DNA from: Larkinella arboricola
Lineage (GTDB): Bacteria; Bacteroidota; Bacteroidia; Cytophagales; Spirosomataceae
Direction: 5' to 3'
DNA length: 64,000 nt
Assembly: GCF_003259745.1 (NCBI RefSeq)
Contig: NZ_QLMC01000006.1
Location: 210,731-274,730 of the forward strand
Shown here: positions 36,458 through 44,186 of the stretch, in pieces
How positions within the stretch are numbered: position 1 is the first letter of the stretch
How the letters are laid out: the number at the start of each line of letters is the position of its first letter
Translations under genes and position numbers: made by a program
Notes under the pieces: generated by a model
What the model saw: the letters and a program-made list of their open reading frames with translations, nothing else
Database searches by the model: none
Told to the model about the DNA's origin: nothing

Positions 36458-37474
36458 ATGAAAGCACTGTTTTATCCGGAGTTTAAAAAACTTACGATTG
36501 CTGAACGGCCTTTGCCTTCGTTTTCCGAGGAGGAGGTCCTGCTGAAAGTACTGGCTTGTGGCATTTGCGGGAGTGAGCTGGAAACCTTTAAAAACCAAAG
36601 TCCGCGCCGGATTCCGCCTTTAATTATGGGTCATGAGTTTTGCGGAACGGTTGAGGAGGTTGGTTCCGACGTTATGGGTTACACGAAAGGCGATCGGGTG
36701 GCCAGCAATAGCGTAGTGGCCTGCGGAACGTGCGACCCCTGCAAACGAGGCTTGACGAACGTATGCAAAAACCGGCAAATTTTCGGGATGCATCGGGGCG
36801 GGGCCTTCGGGCAGTACGTGAACGTACCGGCCCATTGCCTGGTGCCGATGCCGGAGACGATGACTCCACAGGCCGCCTGTATGGCCGAACCGCTGGCCAA
36901 CGGGATTCATATCGTTAATCTTACCCGGCACTTATCCCCTAAAAAAGTTCTGGTGATCGGTGCTGGGCCCATCGGACTGGTTACGCAGCAGGCCTTTCAA
37001 GCGCTGCTGGGCGTAACGGTGTACGTAGCCGATCTGCGGCCTGAACGGCTTTCCATTGCGCGGGAATTAGGCGCTGCGGCCACCATCCATTCCGCGGAGG
37101 AAGACCTGGTTTCCGCTATTGGTCAATTGACTGAGGGGGAAGGAATTGATCTGGTTGTCGATGCCGTGGGAAATTCTCAAACCAACCAGCAGGCCCTGCA
37201 ATCCATTCGGCCGGGCGGGGCCATTGTGCTTATTGGGCTTTATGAAAACTCCCAGCCATTTTTTACCTACGACATTATTTTAGCCGAAAAGCAAATCATT
37301 GGCACCTACGCGGCTACGCAGCAGGAAATCAACGAATCGCTGCATTTGATCGCTTCCGGGAAAGTAGACGTAACGTCGTGGGTTCACTATTACTCGCTGG
37401 ATGACGGAGTGACGGCCTTTACCAACATGATGACGGCCAAGGCGGCTCACATTAAATCGGTTATTCTTTTTTAA
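36458..37474 (+). CDS. Zinc-dependent medium-chain alcohol/polyol dehydrogenase
   Basis: ATG 36458 (MKALFYPEFKKLTIAERPLP, 338 residues) is chosen over upstream in-frame sequence because it gives the normal MDR length. Catalytic-zinc ligands: CGICGSE (Cys, ~36) and GHEFCGTVEE (His-Glu). Structural-zinc cysteines: CGTCDPCKRGLTNVC. Rossmann motif VIGAGPIGLV, with an Asp in VADLRPERL suggesting NAD. It resembles threonine, sorbitol or galactitol-type dehydrogenases. In this operon it probably oxidises a hydroxyl of a rhamnose-derived acid or another polyol (inference). Confidence 0.92.
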   Translation: MKALFYPEFKKLTIAERPLPSFSEEEVLLKVLACGICGSELETFKNQSPRRIPPLIMGHEFCGTVEEVGSDVMGYTKGDRVASNSVVACGTCDPCKRGLTNVCKNRQIFGMHRGGAFGQYVNVPAHCLVPMPETMTPQAACMAEPLANGIHIVNLTRHLSPKKVLVIGAGPIGLVTQQAFQALLGVTVYVADLRPERLSIARELGAAATIHSAEEDLVSAIGQLTEGEGIDLVVDAVGNSQTNQQALQSIRPGGAIVLIGLYENSQPFFTYDIILAEKQIIGTYAATQQEINESLHLIASGKVDVTSWVHYYSLDDGVTAFTNMMTAKAAHIKSVILF

Positions 37475-37528
37475 CCCTCTTTTCTCGCCAGGCATTCGCT
37501 ATTGCGCATCCTTTGACGCTACCTTTTT

Positions 37529-38491
37529 ATGACTACCAGCACGAAGAAAATTGTCATTACGGATCACGGCTTTTCGAACATCGACCCGGAGCGAGCCGTG
37601 TTGGCACAATCGGGCTATGAGCTGATCGACGCCCAGTGTAAAAACGAAGCCGATTTATTGGCGGCCACCAAAGATGCGTTTGCCTTGATCGTCCAGTGGG
37701 CACCTATTACGGAAAGCATCATCCGAAACCTGGATCATTGTCGGCTCATTGTGCGCTACGGTATTGGCGTGGACAATCTCGATCTGGCCGCGGCCCGGGA
37801 ACGACAAATACCGGTTTGCAACGTACCGGATTATTGCATCGATGAAGTGTCTGATCACGCGATGGCTTTGGCGATGGCGCTACACCGGCAATTGCTATCA
37901 ACGGATAGGCGGGTTCGGGAGGGCGTGTGGAAAATCATTCCGCCCGGTACGGTTCCGGCCTGTAGCGATGCCATGTTCACGACGCTGGGATTCGGACGGA
38001 TCGCGCGGGTTGTCCACCAAAAAGCCGCTGCGTTCCGGTTTAAACTGGCCGCATTCGATCCCTTCGTAAGCGAAGAAGCCATGCGGGCACTCGGGGTTCA
38101 AAAAATAACGCTGGAGGAAGCCCTGGCGAATTCAGATATTCTCTCCCTTCACTTGCCCCTTAACGACCAAACCCATCACCTCATCAATCGGGAATCGTTA
38201 GCGAACATGAAGGCCAATGCGGTGTTAATCAATACGTCCCGGGGCGGGTTGATCAACACGATAGACCTGGCGCAGGCACTAACGGAAAATAAAATCGGTG
38301 GCACTGGTATTGATGTCTTTGAGCAGGAACCGCTTCCGGATGCTCACCCGATTCGTCAGGCCCCCAATACGATCCTTACCTCGCATACGGCCTGGTATAG
38401 CCAGCGTAGCATTCCGATTCTTCAGCAATTTGCCGCCGAAGAAGTGTTGAGAATGATAAATGGGGAACCGCTAAAAAATCGGGTGGCTTAG
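37529..38491 (+). CDS. D-isomer-specific 2-hydroxyacid dehydrogenase (CtBP-like)
   Basis: A 320-residue NAD-dependent dehydrogenase. Substrate domain with IVRYGIGVDNLDL; nucleotide-binding segment GFGRIARVVHQKAA (GxGxxA, slightly unusual); catalytic Arg in NTSRGGLINT, Glu in GTGIDVFEQEPLP, and His in ILTSHTAWYS. The pattern is that of phosphoglycerate dehydrogenase/CtBP-type enzymes. It is the last gene of the plus-strand rhamnosidase operon (54 bases after the alcohol dehydrogenase) and could handle a lactate- or glycerate-like end product. It ends four bases from the convergent AraC gene. Confidence 0.92.
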   Translation: MTTSTKKIVITDHGFSNIDPERAVLAQSGYELIDAQCKNEADLLAATKDAFALIVQWAPITESIIRNLDHCRLIVRYGIGVDNLDLAAARERQIPVCNVPDYCIDEVSDHAMALAMALHRQLLSTDRRVREGVWKIIPPGTVPACSDAMFTTLGFGRIARVVHQKAAAFRFKLAAFDPFVSEEAMRALGVQKITLEEALANSDILSLHLPLNDQTHHLINRESLANMKANAVLINTSRGGLINTIDLAQALTENKIGGTGIDVFEQEPLPDAHPIRQAPNTILTSHTAWYSQRSIPILQQFAAEEVLRMINGEPLKNRVA

Positions 38492-38494
38492 TAA

Positions 38495-39406
38495 TTATTC
38501 AGCCGGATTATTGACCTGAAGCTGGTATAGTGACGTTTGAAAGTGCAACGACTTATGCTTTAACTGGAATTGTTTAGGTGATAGTTTGGTGTAGCTTTTA
38601 AATTGTTTGTTAAAGTTTGATACATTTTGAAATCCGCATTCAAAACAAATCTGCTGGATACTAAACTTGTGCAACATCAACAGCTTGCAGGCATAGCCAA
38701 CCTTCAGTTCATTGACAAATTGAGAAAAGGGCTTTTGCATACGTTGTTTAAAATACCTGGAGAAAGCCGTCGGACTCATGTTGGCAATATCGGCAGCATC
38801 GGCCAACCGAATGGATGATTTAAAATTATTCATGATATAGGCATGGACCTTATTTAATCGATCATTCGTGTTCTCATTACTATATTGGTTATAACCCTCG
38901 CTGGACAATACCATCAACTCTTCAGAATCAGCCAACAAGCTAAGGATTTGTAATAATTTAATTAATCTATTAACACCACTTAAAGCTTGGACCTGATACA
39001 TTTGACTGATAATCGCGGACTGGGTTTTGCCCATTATTTTGATTCCTCGCTGGGATAGTCGCAGAAACTTTTCTACCGCATACAATTCGGGCGTTGTAAA
39101 AAAAGTCTTTCCTAAAAAGTCTTCTTTAAAATGAATAACGAGCGCTTCTGATGACTGATTATTCTCTTTTGAAGCATCGGTTTTCCAGGTATGGGCTAGA
39201 TTTTTTCCAATAAAAATCAGATCATTTTCAGCGTAGCGATCAATATGGTCACCGACAAATCGGGTCCCGGAGCTTTTAACAATTAGTGTTAATTCGTATT
39301 CGGAATGGTAATGCCACAGGCCCGGAAAAGAGCCGTTATACGTAAAGTGATTGACACTGAAAGAATCAGTTTCTGTTTTTTTTACCTTTAAAAGCAGAGG
39401 ATCCAT
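38495..39406 (-). CDS. AraC-family transcriptional regulator with cupin sensor domain
   Basis: A 303-residue regulator. The N-terminal cupin-like domain has the LWHYHSEYELTLIVKSSGTRFVGD pattern (visible parts WHYHSEYELTLI and GTRFVGD). The C-terminal ~100 residues are two helix-turn-helices: RLADAADIANMSPTAFSRYFK and the AraC signature KFSIQQICFECGFQNVSNFNKQFK. The cupin type is common in regulators of sugar catabolism such as RhaR/RhaS-like proteins. It faces the dehydrogenase operon and is a candidate activator of the 31404-31694 divergent promoter; the link is inferred. Confidence 0.93.
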   Translation of the reverse strand: MDPLLLKVKKTETDSFSVNHFTYNGSFPGLWHYHSEYELTLIVKSSGTRFVGDHIDRYAENDLIFIGKNLAHTWKTDASKENNQSSEALVIHFKEDFLGKTFFTTPELYAVEKFLRLSQRGIKIMGKTQSAIISQMYQVQALSGVNRLIKLLQILSLLADSEELMVLSSEGYNQYSNENTNDRLNKVHAYIMNNFKSSIRLADAADIANMSPTAFSRYFKQRMQKPFSQFVNELKVGYACKLLMLHKFSIQQICFECGFQNVSNFNKQFKSYTKLSPKQFQLKHKSLHFQTSLYQLQVNNPAE

Positions 39407-40071
39407 AATTTATAGTATTCAACGCGTTCTATAAGCCTTATTCGGCACAAATTAGCATAAATGGACGAACGAAAAGGATTTTATTGCGGAGACTTCCGCC
39501 AACAGGTTATTTAGCGGATGAAAGCTAGGGATATAGGAAAACCGGCCACAGATCATTTGCCAATGCCAGTTCAGTCAGGGTGAAGGACTCAACCAGCGTA
39601 TTCTCTCTTTGTACAGCATAGGACGGTCTTAAGAGAGGAATTGCGCCGACTGGGTTTACCGGTTTTCAATGGGCGGCATAATAAGTGCAATGTCATTTCT
39701 GTTTACCGTCTTCTTTCTACGTTCCGTAACGTTGTTTTAATGATTCTTGATACCAATCTCATTCTCTACCACCTTAGAAAGCAACGACCGCTACCGCCCG
39801 AAACCATCATACCGGTGGTTGACCTACGGTTTACGGCTGGTGAAATACAATGCCAATGACCCATTTGGCGAAAAAACCGTCTAAATGACCGATCTTCCAT
39901 CAGTTTAAGGCGAAGGATACCCTTTCAAAAGTCTCGTATTTTTGTGCTGTTTATAGTGCTATATTTGACACTATTTGAATATATTTTCTAGTGCTAAATA
40001 TAGGTATATCTGAGCTTTACATCAGATCTATCTGTTATGTATTAAGAGTAGTTTGAAATTGATCATAAAAG
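39407..40071. other. Mostly non-coding region with a gene fragment
   Basis: About 660 bases with no intact gene. It contains the PIN-domain-like fragment listed separately at 39740-39859. A stretch before it (39629-39700) gives a protein-like reading, RRLGLPVFNGRHNK, that I cannot assign. The AraC promoter must lie at its left end. It looks like eroded accessory DNA. Confidence 0.4.
39740..39859 (+). pseudogene. PIN-domain (VapC-like) toxin N-terminal fragment
   Basis: ATG 39740 gives 39 residues beginning MILDTNLILYHLRKQRPLPP, the first strand and helix of a PIN-domain ribonuclease, with the first catalytic Asp (D4) and the DTN signature. Intact VapC toxins are ~120-140 residues; the frame stops after TAGEIQCQ and the remaining catalytic acids are missing. 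No antitoxin gene is seen upstream. I consider it a truncated toxin-antitoxin remnant. Confidence 0.45.
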
Positions 40072-40101
40072 AAAAAACCGGCTCTTCAAGGCCGGTTTTT
40101 T
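40072..40101. terminator. Bidirectional terminator-like hairpin
   Basis: AAAAAACCGGC / GCCGGTTTTTT with an 8-base loop (40083-40090). It lies 26 bases past the stop of the minus-strand gene ending at 40128 and has T-runs on both strands. Confidence 0.88.
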
Positions 40102-40127
40102 GCAGAAGAAGATTACATGGTTCAATA

Positions 40128-40517
40128 TTAGTTGACAGCCACCAATCGGGGAGCGGCTTCTATCTGTTTAGTGGTTAATGTGACTTCTTTAGTGGTTGTC
40201 TCGACACCGTTGCTGATGGCTACCTGATACACGCCATCGGGCAAATTGCTCACATCCATCCGCAGACGTACCGCTTCCTGCCGTTTGCCGATCTGCTGGG
40301 CAAACACCTCCTGACCGTTCGCATTCAACAGGCGGACCACCACCGCACTGCTCGTTTCTTTCTGGACGGCTACCTGAAGTTTACCTTCAGCAGTGGTGTG
40401 AATACCGGTTTGAAAAGCGGCTGCCTTCTTGGGTTTATTGGGATCGGCTTGGACGGTGTTGAAGCTGGCAGCAGTTAAGGTCAGGGCGATGAGCAGGGTG
40501 TTGAAGAGGGCTTTCAT
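40128..40517 (-). CDS. Small secreted beta-sandwich protein (T9SS-tail-like)
   Basis: A 129-residue protein with a signal peptide (MKALFNTLLIALTLTAASFN..., cleavage near residue 24 after VQA). The rest is one beta-sandwich domain: KLQVAVQKETSSAVVVRLLN, GQEVFAQQIGKRQEAVRLRM, DVSNLPDGVYQVAISNG. This pattern (LxNxxGqxv ... mdvSxLpxGvYxv) is that of the type IX secretion sorting tail or the related DUF3244-type domains, here as a free-standing protein. The sequence continues past the domain with a short tail and so is probably periplasmic or surface-associated. Monocistronic, with its own terminator. Function unknown. Confidence 0.8.
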   Translation of the reverse strand: MKALFNTLLIALTLTAASFNTVQADPNKPKKAAAFQTGIHTTAEGKLQVAVQKETSSAVVVRLLNANGQEVFAQQIGKRQEAVRLRMDVSNLPDGVYQVAISNGVETTTKEVTLTTKQIEAAPRLVAVN

Positions 40518-40687
40518 GGCGTTTATTGTTTAAATGTTGTTCCGTTTTGTTGAATCAAAGGTCGGCACCTTGGCCATGAAAGCCTGTCACAAATGAGTCA
40601 ACTCCTGCTACTTTTGGGAAAAGCCGTTTTTGGCTACTGAACGACTGATGTCTTAGCCTGATATAGGTTGTCAGATTTACATCCCAA

Positions 40688-40843
40688 ATGACAACTATGC
40701 AAGATCACATTCGAGACCTGCTCAGTCGGTTTCAGTACAGTGAGCAACTCAGAGAAACTGCTGTTTTTCGAATCCTTTTTGGTGGAGAAGAGGTAAGCCA
40801 GGTAGCGGATTCTCCTACACGGGTTGCTCAACTAGCAGGCTAA
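40688..40843 (+). CDS. Small HTH-like ORF, probable transposase orfA remnant
   Basis: ATG 40688 (or the in-frame ATG at 40697) encodes 51 residues, MTTMQDHIRDLLSRF..., containing a helix-turn-helix-like stretch (RILFGGEEVSQVADSPTRVAQLAG). This style occurs at the start of IS3-type orfA products, where it normally continues with ...YxWxK; here it stops. An inverted repeat GTTGTCA (40667-40673) / TGACAAC (40689-40695) overlaps its start. It may be a relic of an insertion sequence or a small DNA-binding protein; I am not certain that it is expressed. Confidence 0.35.
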   Translation: MTTMQDHIRDLLSRFQYSEQLRETAVFRILFGGEEVSQVADSPTRVAQLAG

Positions 40844-40985
40844 TTACTGCTATTTTGAGTTCTTGTTGCAACACGATTCAAACGTACTATGGAAATCCGT
40901 GCGATTACTGAATTGTCCCTTTAACACCTCTAGAGGTCCACTTTTACTCGACTATATACACCAAAACTCCTTTCACGACCTTGGT

Positions 40986-41999
40986 TTACATCAAAATGTT
41001 GTCAACGGCCTGCATCCGTTGTGGCAGATTCTTTTCCCCTAGCATCTCACGAAGATCAATCTCAATCGTTCGACAGATGGCCGTCATGGGAACATCGTTA
41101 ATACTGTTTTCGAAAGGATTTTCACTGGTATCCCCTACCACTTCCATGGTATAAAAAACCCAGGAAATGGCAACGGAAAACGGAATAGTCAGCCAGATAT
41201 ATTCGCCCCCCAGTTTGCCCAACTCGGTTAGTAGCCCAAACGGCAACAGAATTACAAAAATCCAGACGAATGCCTGACTAAAAAAGGCATATTGCCGGGG
41301 AAACGGAAAGGATTTGATTCGTTCGGCCGCTCCCTGCTGGTTGTAAAACTCCATCAATAGCCGTTCTAATTCGCAATGGTAATAGTCGGTCAACATATCC
41401 GCAGCCCGCAACGCCCGCAGTTGGGCCGATTGCTGCTTGATAATCTGGGCCGCTGGATTCTGACGTTTAATGAAGTATTCCACCTCGTCATCGTCCAGAA
41501 ACATGCTTAGCTCTTTATCCAGTTGATTCTGCTCAAAGGCACTTTGCTCCCCCACAATTTCGGCTCCAATATTGCGGTCGTTGCTCCAGACCCAACGACT
41601 CCGTAGCTGCAACCGCAATGCATTAACATAAGCAATGTGGCGATAAATTAGCTGCTGCTGAATCTGATACAGTTCGAGCGGTGAACACGTACCCGCATTA
41701 GGAGCAACCGCAATGAAGTCGGCCACCAGCATTCCCCACGACCGACTGGCGTTGACCAAACCGCCCCAGATTCGGCGTCCTTCCCAAAGCCGCTCATAGG
41801 AGGCATTATTCTTGAAACCCACGTAAAATGCCACCGCCGTGCCAATGGTAGCAATCGGAACAAACGGGAGCCCCAGAAAATGCCAGCCGGCCAGCGTATA
41901 TAAAAAATAAATGGCAGTAGCATATAAAAAAAAGAACACAACCGCCTGCCAGGCAAACCGGGCAACGATGCGAAGAGGTATACGTTTAGCGGTATACAT
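40986..41999 (-). CDS. Bestrophin-family (RFP-TM, UPF0187) anion channel protein
   Basis: A 337-residue membrane protein of the bacterial bestrophin family. The first two TM helices (AWQAVVFFFLYATAIYFLYTL; PIATIGTAVAFYVGF) are followed by the conserved NNASYERLWEGRRIWGGLVNASRSW region (visible as NNASYERLWEGRR and GLVNASRSWG), a cytosolic helical part, two more TM helices (FVWIFVILLPFGLLTEL; LTIPFSVAISWVFYTMEVVG) and the acidic DTSENPFE motif, which in homologues forms part of a calcium-clasp region. Bacterial homologues form pentameric ion channels. It is the last gene of the large minus-strand signalling block, 32 bases after the receiver-PP2C gene. Confidence 0.9.
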   Translation of the reverse strand: MYTAKRIPLRIVARFAWQAVVFFFLYATAIYFLYTLAGWHFLGLPFVPIATIGTAVAFYVGFKNNASYERLWEGRRIWGGLVNASRSWGMLVADFIAVAPNAGTCSPLELYQIQQQLIYRHIAYVNALRLQLRSRWVWSNDRNIGAEIVGEQSAFEQNQLDKELSMFLDDDEVEYFIKRQNPAAQIIKQQSAQLRALRAADMLTDYYHCELERLLMEFYNQQGAAERIKSFPFPRQYAFFSQAFVWIFVILLPFGLLTELGKLGGEYIWLTIPFSVAISWVFYTMEVVGDTSENPFENSINDVPMTAICRTIEIDLREMLGEKNLPQRMQAVDNILM

Positions 42000-42031
42000 A
42001 GACGTGGAACAATTAAGGGTAAACTCGTAAA

Positions 42032-43204
42032 TCAGCCCGCGTAGTGCAGGGTTAAAACAGTAATATCATCAAACTGGGCGGCCTCACCGATAAACGTTTG
42101 AATATGATGGAGCAACGTATCGTTGATTTGTTTCGGGCGGGCCGCCGACGTTTCGGCCAGCAGAATATCCTTCACCCGTTGCAACCCAAACCGTTCGCCC
42201 AACCGGTTATTGGCATCAATAACGCCGTCGGTATAGGTAAAAAGCGTGTCGCCCGGTTCGAGCCTAAACGTTCCGGAGGTGTAGGGAAAATCGCTGTCGA
42301 TGCCCAGCGCCAGGCCACCTACTTTCTTCAACACCTCCACCTGGTTGTTCTGCCGCAGAATAAGCGGTGGTTCGTGGCCAGCGTCAATGTATTCTACAAC
42401 GCCGGTGGTCAGGTCCAGAATACCGATGAAAGCCGTTACAAACATCATCGACTGGTTATCCGTGCTCAGAAAATCGTTGACCCGGCCCACTTCTTCGCAG
42501 ATGCTTCCGCAGCTTTTGCTGGAGAAATGACTCTTGAAAATGGCCTTGGTGATGGCCATGAACAACGAAGCCGGAACGCCCTTGTCCGACACATCGCCGA
42601 TGATGAAAAACAGTCGGTTATCGTCCATCAGCAGGTAGTCAAACAAATCGCCCCCGACAACCTTGGCCGCTTTCAGAAACGCGTGCAGATCAAAATCAGC
42701 CCGGTGTGGAAACGGTGGAAACCGCTTCGGCAACATCGATTGCTGAATATCCTGCGCAATGTTCAAATCGTTCTGAATGGCCACCAGCTGATCGTGTTCC
42801 CGCTGCGAATGCATCAGCATTTCGATGTGCTGAACGGTTTTCGTGATGGTTATTTCCAGATCGTCGAAATTGATGGGCTTAGTCACAAAATCAAACGCGC
42901 CCCGGTTCATGGCCGTCCGGATGTTGTCCATGTCGTTGAAGGCCGATACCATCACCGCCTTCAGGTACGGACTTTTCCGGTCGTTCAGCTTCGAGAGAAA
43001 CGTAAGCCCGTCCATTTCGGGCATATTAATATCGGACAGCACCAGACTTACATCCTGGTTTTCTTCGAGTTTTTCGAGGGCTTCGGTCCCGTTGGACGCA
43101 AACACAAACTCGAAAACCTTGTCACGAATCTGGCGCCGGAAACGCTGAGTAATCAGCATTTCCATATCTGATTCGTCATCTACACTGAGTATCTTGATCG
43201 TCAT
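42032..43204 (-). CDS. Response regulator with PP2C-type (RsbU/SpoIIE-like) serine phosphatase output
   Basis: A 390-residue protein. Residues 1-~125 form a receiver domain (acidic VDDES, phospho-acceptor D58 in LSDINMPEMDG, late Lys in VTKPIN). A linker helix leads to a PP2C phosphatase at ~165-388 with its metal-binding acids: VGGDLFD, IGDVSDKGVPASLFMA, FTYTDGVIDA and FDDITVLTL. Proteins of this type dephosphorylate STAS anti-anti-sigma factors. Two STAS proteins and an RsbW-like kinase are encoded 14-18 kb upstream in the same direction, and two sensor kinases directly upstream. It is thus the natural link between two-component signalling and the partner switch. Confidence 0.95.
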   Translation of the reverse strand: MTIKILSVDDESDMEMLITQRFRRQIRDKVFEFVFASNGTEALEKLEENQDVSLVLSDINMPEMDGLTFLSKLNDRKSPYLKAVMVSAFNDMDNIRTAMNRGAFDFVTKPINFDDLEITITKTVQHIEMLMHSQREHDQLVAIQNDLNIAQDIQQSMLPKRFPPFPHRADFDLHAFLKAAKVVGGDLFDYLLMDDNRLFFIIGDVSDKGVPASLFMAITKAIFKSHFSSKSCGSICEEVGRVNDFLSTDNQSMMFVTAFIGILDLTTGVVEYIDAGHEPPLILRQNNQVEVLKKVGGLALGIDSDFPYTSGTFRLEPGDTLFTYTDGVIDANNRLGERFGLQRVKDILLAETSAARPKQINDTLLHHIQTFIGEAAQFDDITVLTLHYAG

Positions 43205-43269
43205 GGCTTTGAATAAATAGCAAACGGGCGCGTTGGCTGGCCCGGGTTATGGGTAATGAATTTCTTCGA

Positions 43270-44148
43270 TTATTCCTGAACTGTGTTGAGCGGCAGGTTA
43301 ATGGTAAAGGCCGTAAACTGGCCGGGCACCGAATCGACACTCAGTGAGCCTTTGTGCAACCCGTTGATGATTTCCCGACTGAGCGCCAACCCCAGCCCCG
43401 TCCCTTTACCCGCCGGTTTGGTAGTAAAAAACGGGGTAAAAAGCTTTTGCCGGACCTCATCGGGAATGCCCTCACCGTTATCCCGGATGGTGACAACGAT
43501 GGAATCGACTTCTTTACGCGAAGCCACGGTAATGACTGGTTTATAGTCGTCGGGCTGTTTTTTCCGGCGTTCGTTCACGGCGTAACAGGCATTCAGCACC
43601 AGGTTCAGAATCACCCGGTTGAATTCGGAGGGCGCCAGCGTTACTTCCCCGACCCCCGGGTCGAGTTGAAACGCCAGCGACACCACAAACTCTTTGTCGC
43701 CCGCCCGAATGCCCTGGTAGGCCAGTTTGGTAAATTCTTCCAGCAGCGTGTTCAGGTCGGTTGGCACAAAATGCGCCCCATCGTTCCGGGCCTGCGCCAG
43801 CATCCCCTGAATCAGCCGCTCGGCCCGGGCGCTGTTTTCCCGAATACGGTTTATATTGCCCCTGGCCATGTCGAGCAGGCTGCTCAGTTCGTCCCACTCC
43901 GGGTGATCCTTTAATCGCTCCCCGATGTCGTCGACCTCCCCCATCAGGTCGATCGCAAGCCGGGCGTAGTTGCCAATAAAGCTGAGCGGATTCTTGAGTT
44001 CATGCAAAATACCCGCCGTTAGCTGCCCAATGGACGCCAGCCGATCCAACTGCCCGACCCGCTCCTGCAGGATGGCCAGCTCCGCTTCGACAGTCAGCGG
44101 AATGTGATGGGGGGAATCGGGTTCGGATACTGATTGGGATGGTTCCAT
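43270..44148 (-). CDS. Soluble sensor histidine kinase
   Basis: A 292-residue kinase without TM segments. A short N-terminal coiled coil (ELAILQERVGQLDRLASIGQ) leads into the H-box ILHELKNPLSFI with H49. HATPase domain: N-box NLVLNACYAV, G1 DNGEGIPDE, FFTTKP, and G2 GKGTGLGLAL, all intact. It has no sensory domain and so is likely to receive input from the partner sensor encoded 38 bases upstream or from another protein. The receiver-PP2C protein encoded 65 bases downstream is its probable phosphotransfer target. Confidence 0.94.
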   Translation of the reverse strand: MEPSQSVSEPDSPHHIPLTVEAELAILQERVGQLDRLASIGQLTAGILHELKNPLSFIGNYARLAIDLMGEVDDIGERLKDHPEWDELSSLLDMARGNINRIRENSARAERLIQGMLAQARNDGAHFVPTDLNTLLEEFTKLAYQGIRAGDKEFVVSLAFQLDPGVGEVTLAPSEFNRVILNLVLNACYAVNERRKKQPDDYKPVITVASRKEVDSIVVTIRDNGEGIPDEVRQKLFTPFFTTKPAGKGTGLGLALSREIINGLHKGSLSVDSVPGQFTAFTINLPLNTVQE

Positions 44149-44186
44149 AGACTTTTAGTAAAAGTGATAAAGGATGCTGAACGATT

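Noticed and set aside
40926-40937. ACCTCTAGAGGT palindrome downstream of the bestrophin gene as a terminator
   Set aside because: It has no loop and no T-run; a 12-bp self-complementary word in 64 kb needs no special explanation.
42098-43171. Long plus-strand open frame opposite the receiver-PP2C gene (and similar ones at 44508-45350, 48664-49551 and 59019-60203)
   Set aside because: All lie opposite genes with intact catalytic motifs and have low-complexity His/Arg/Val-rich translations without domains.
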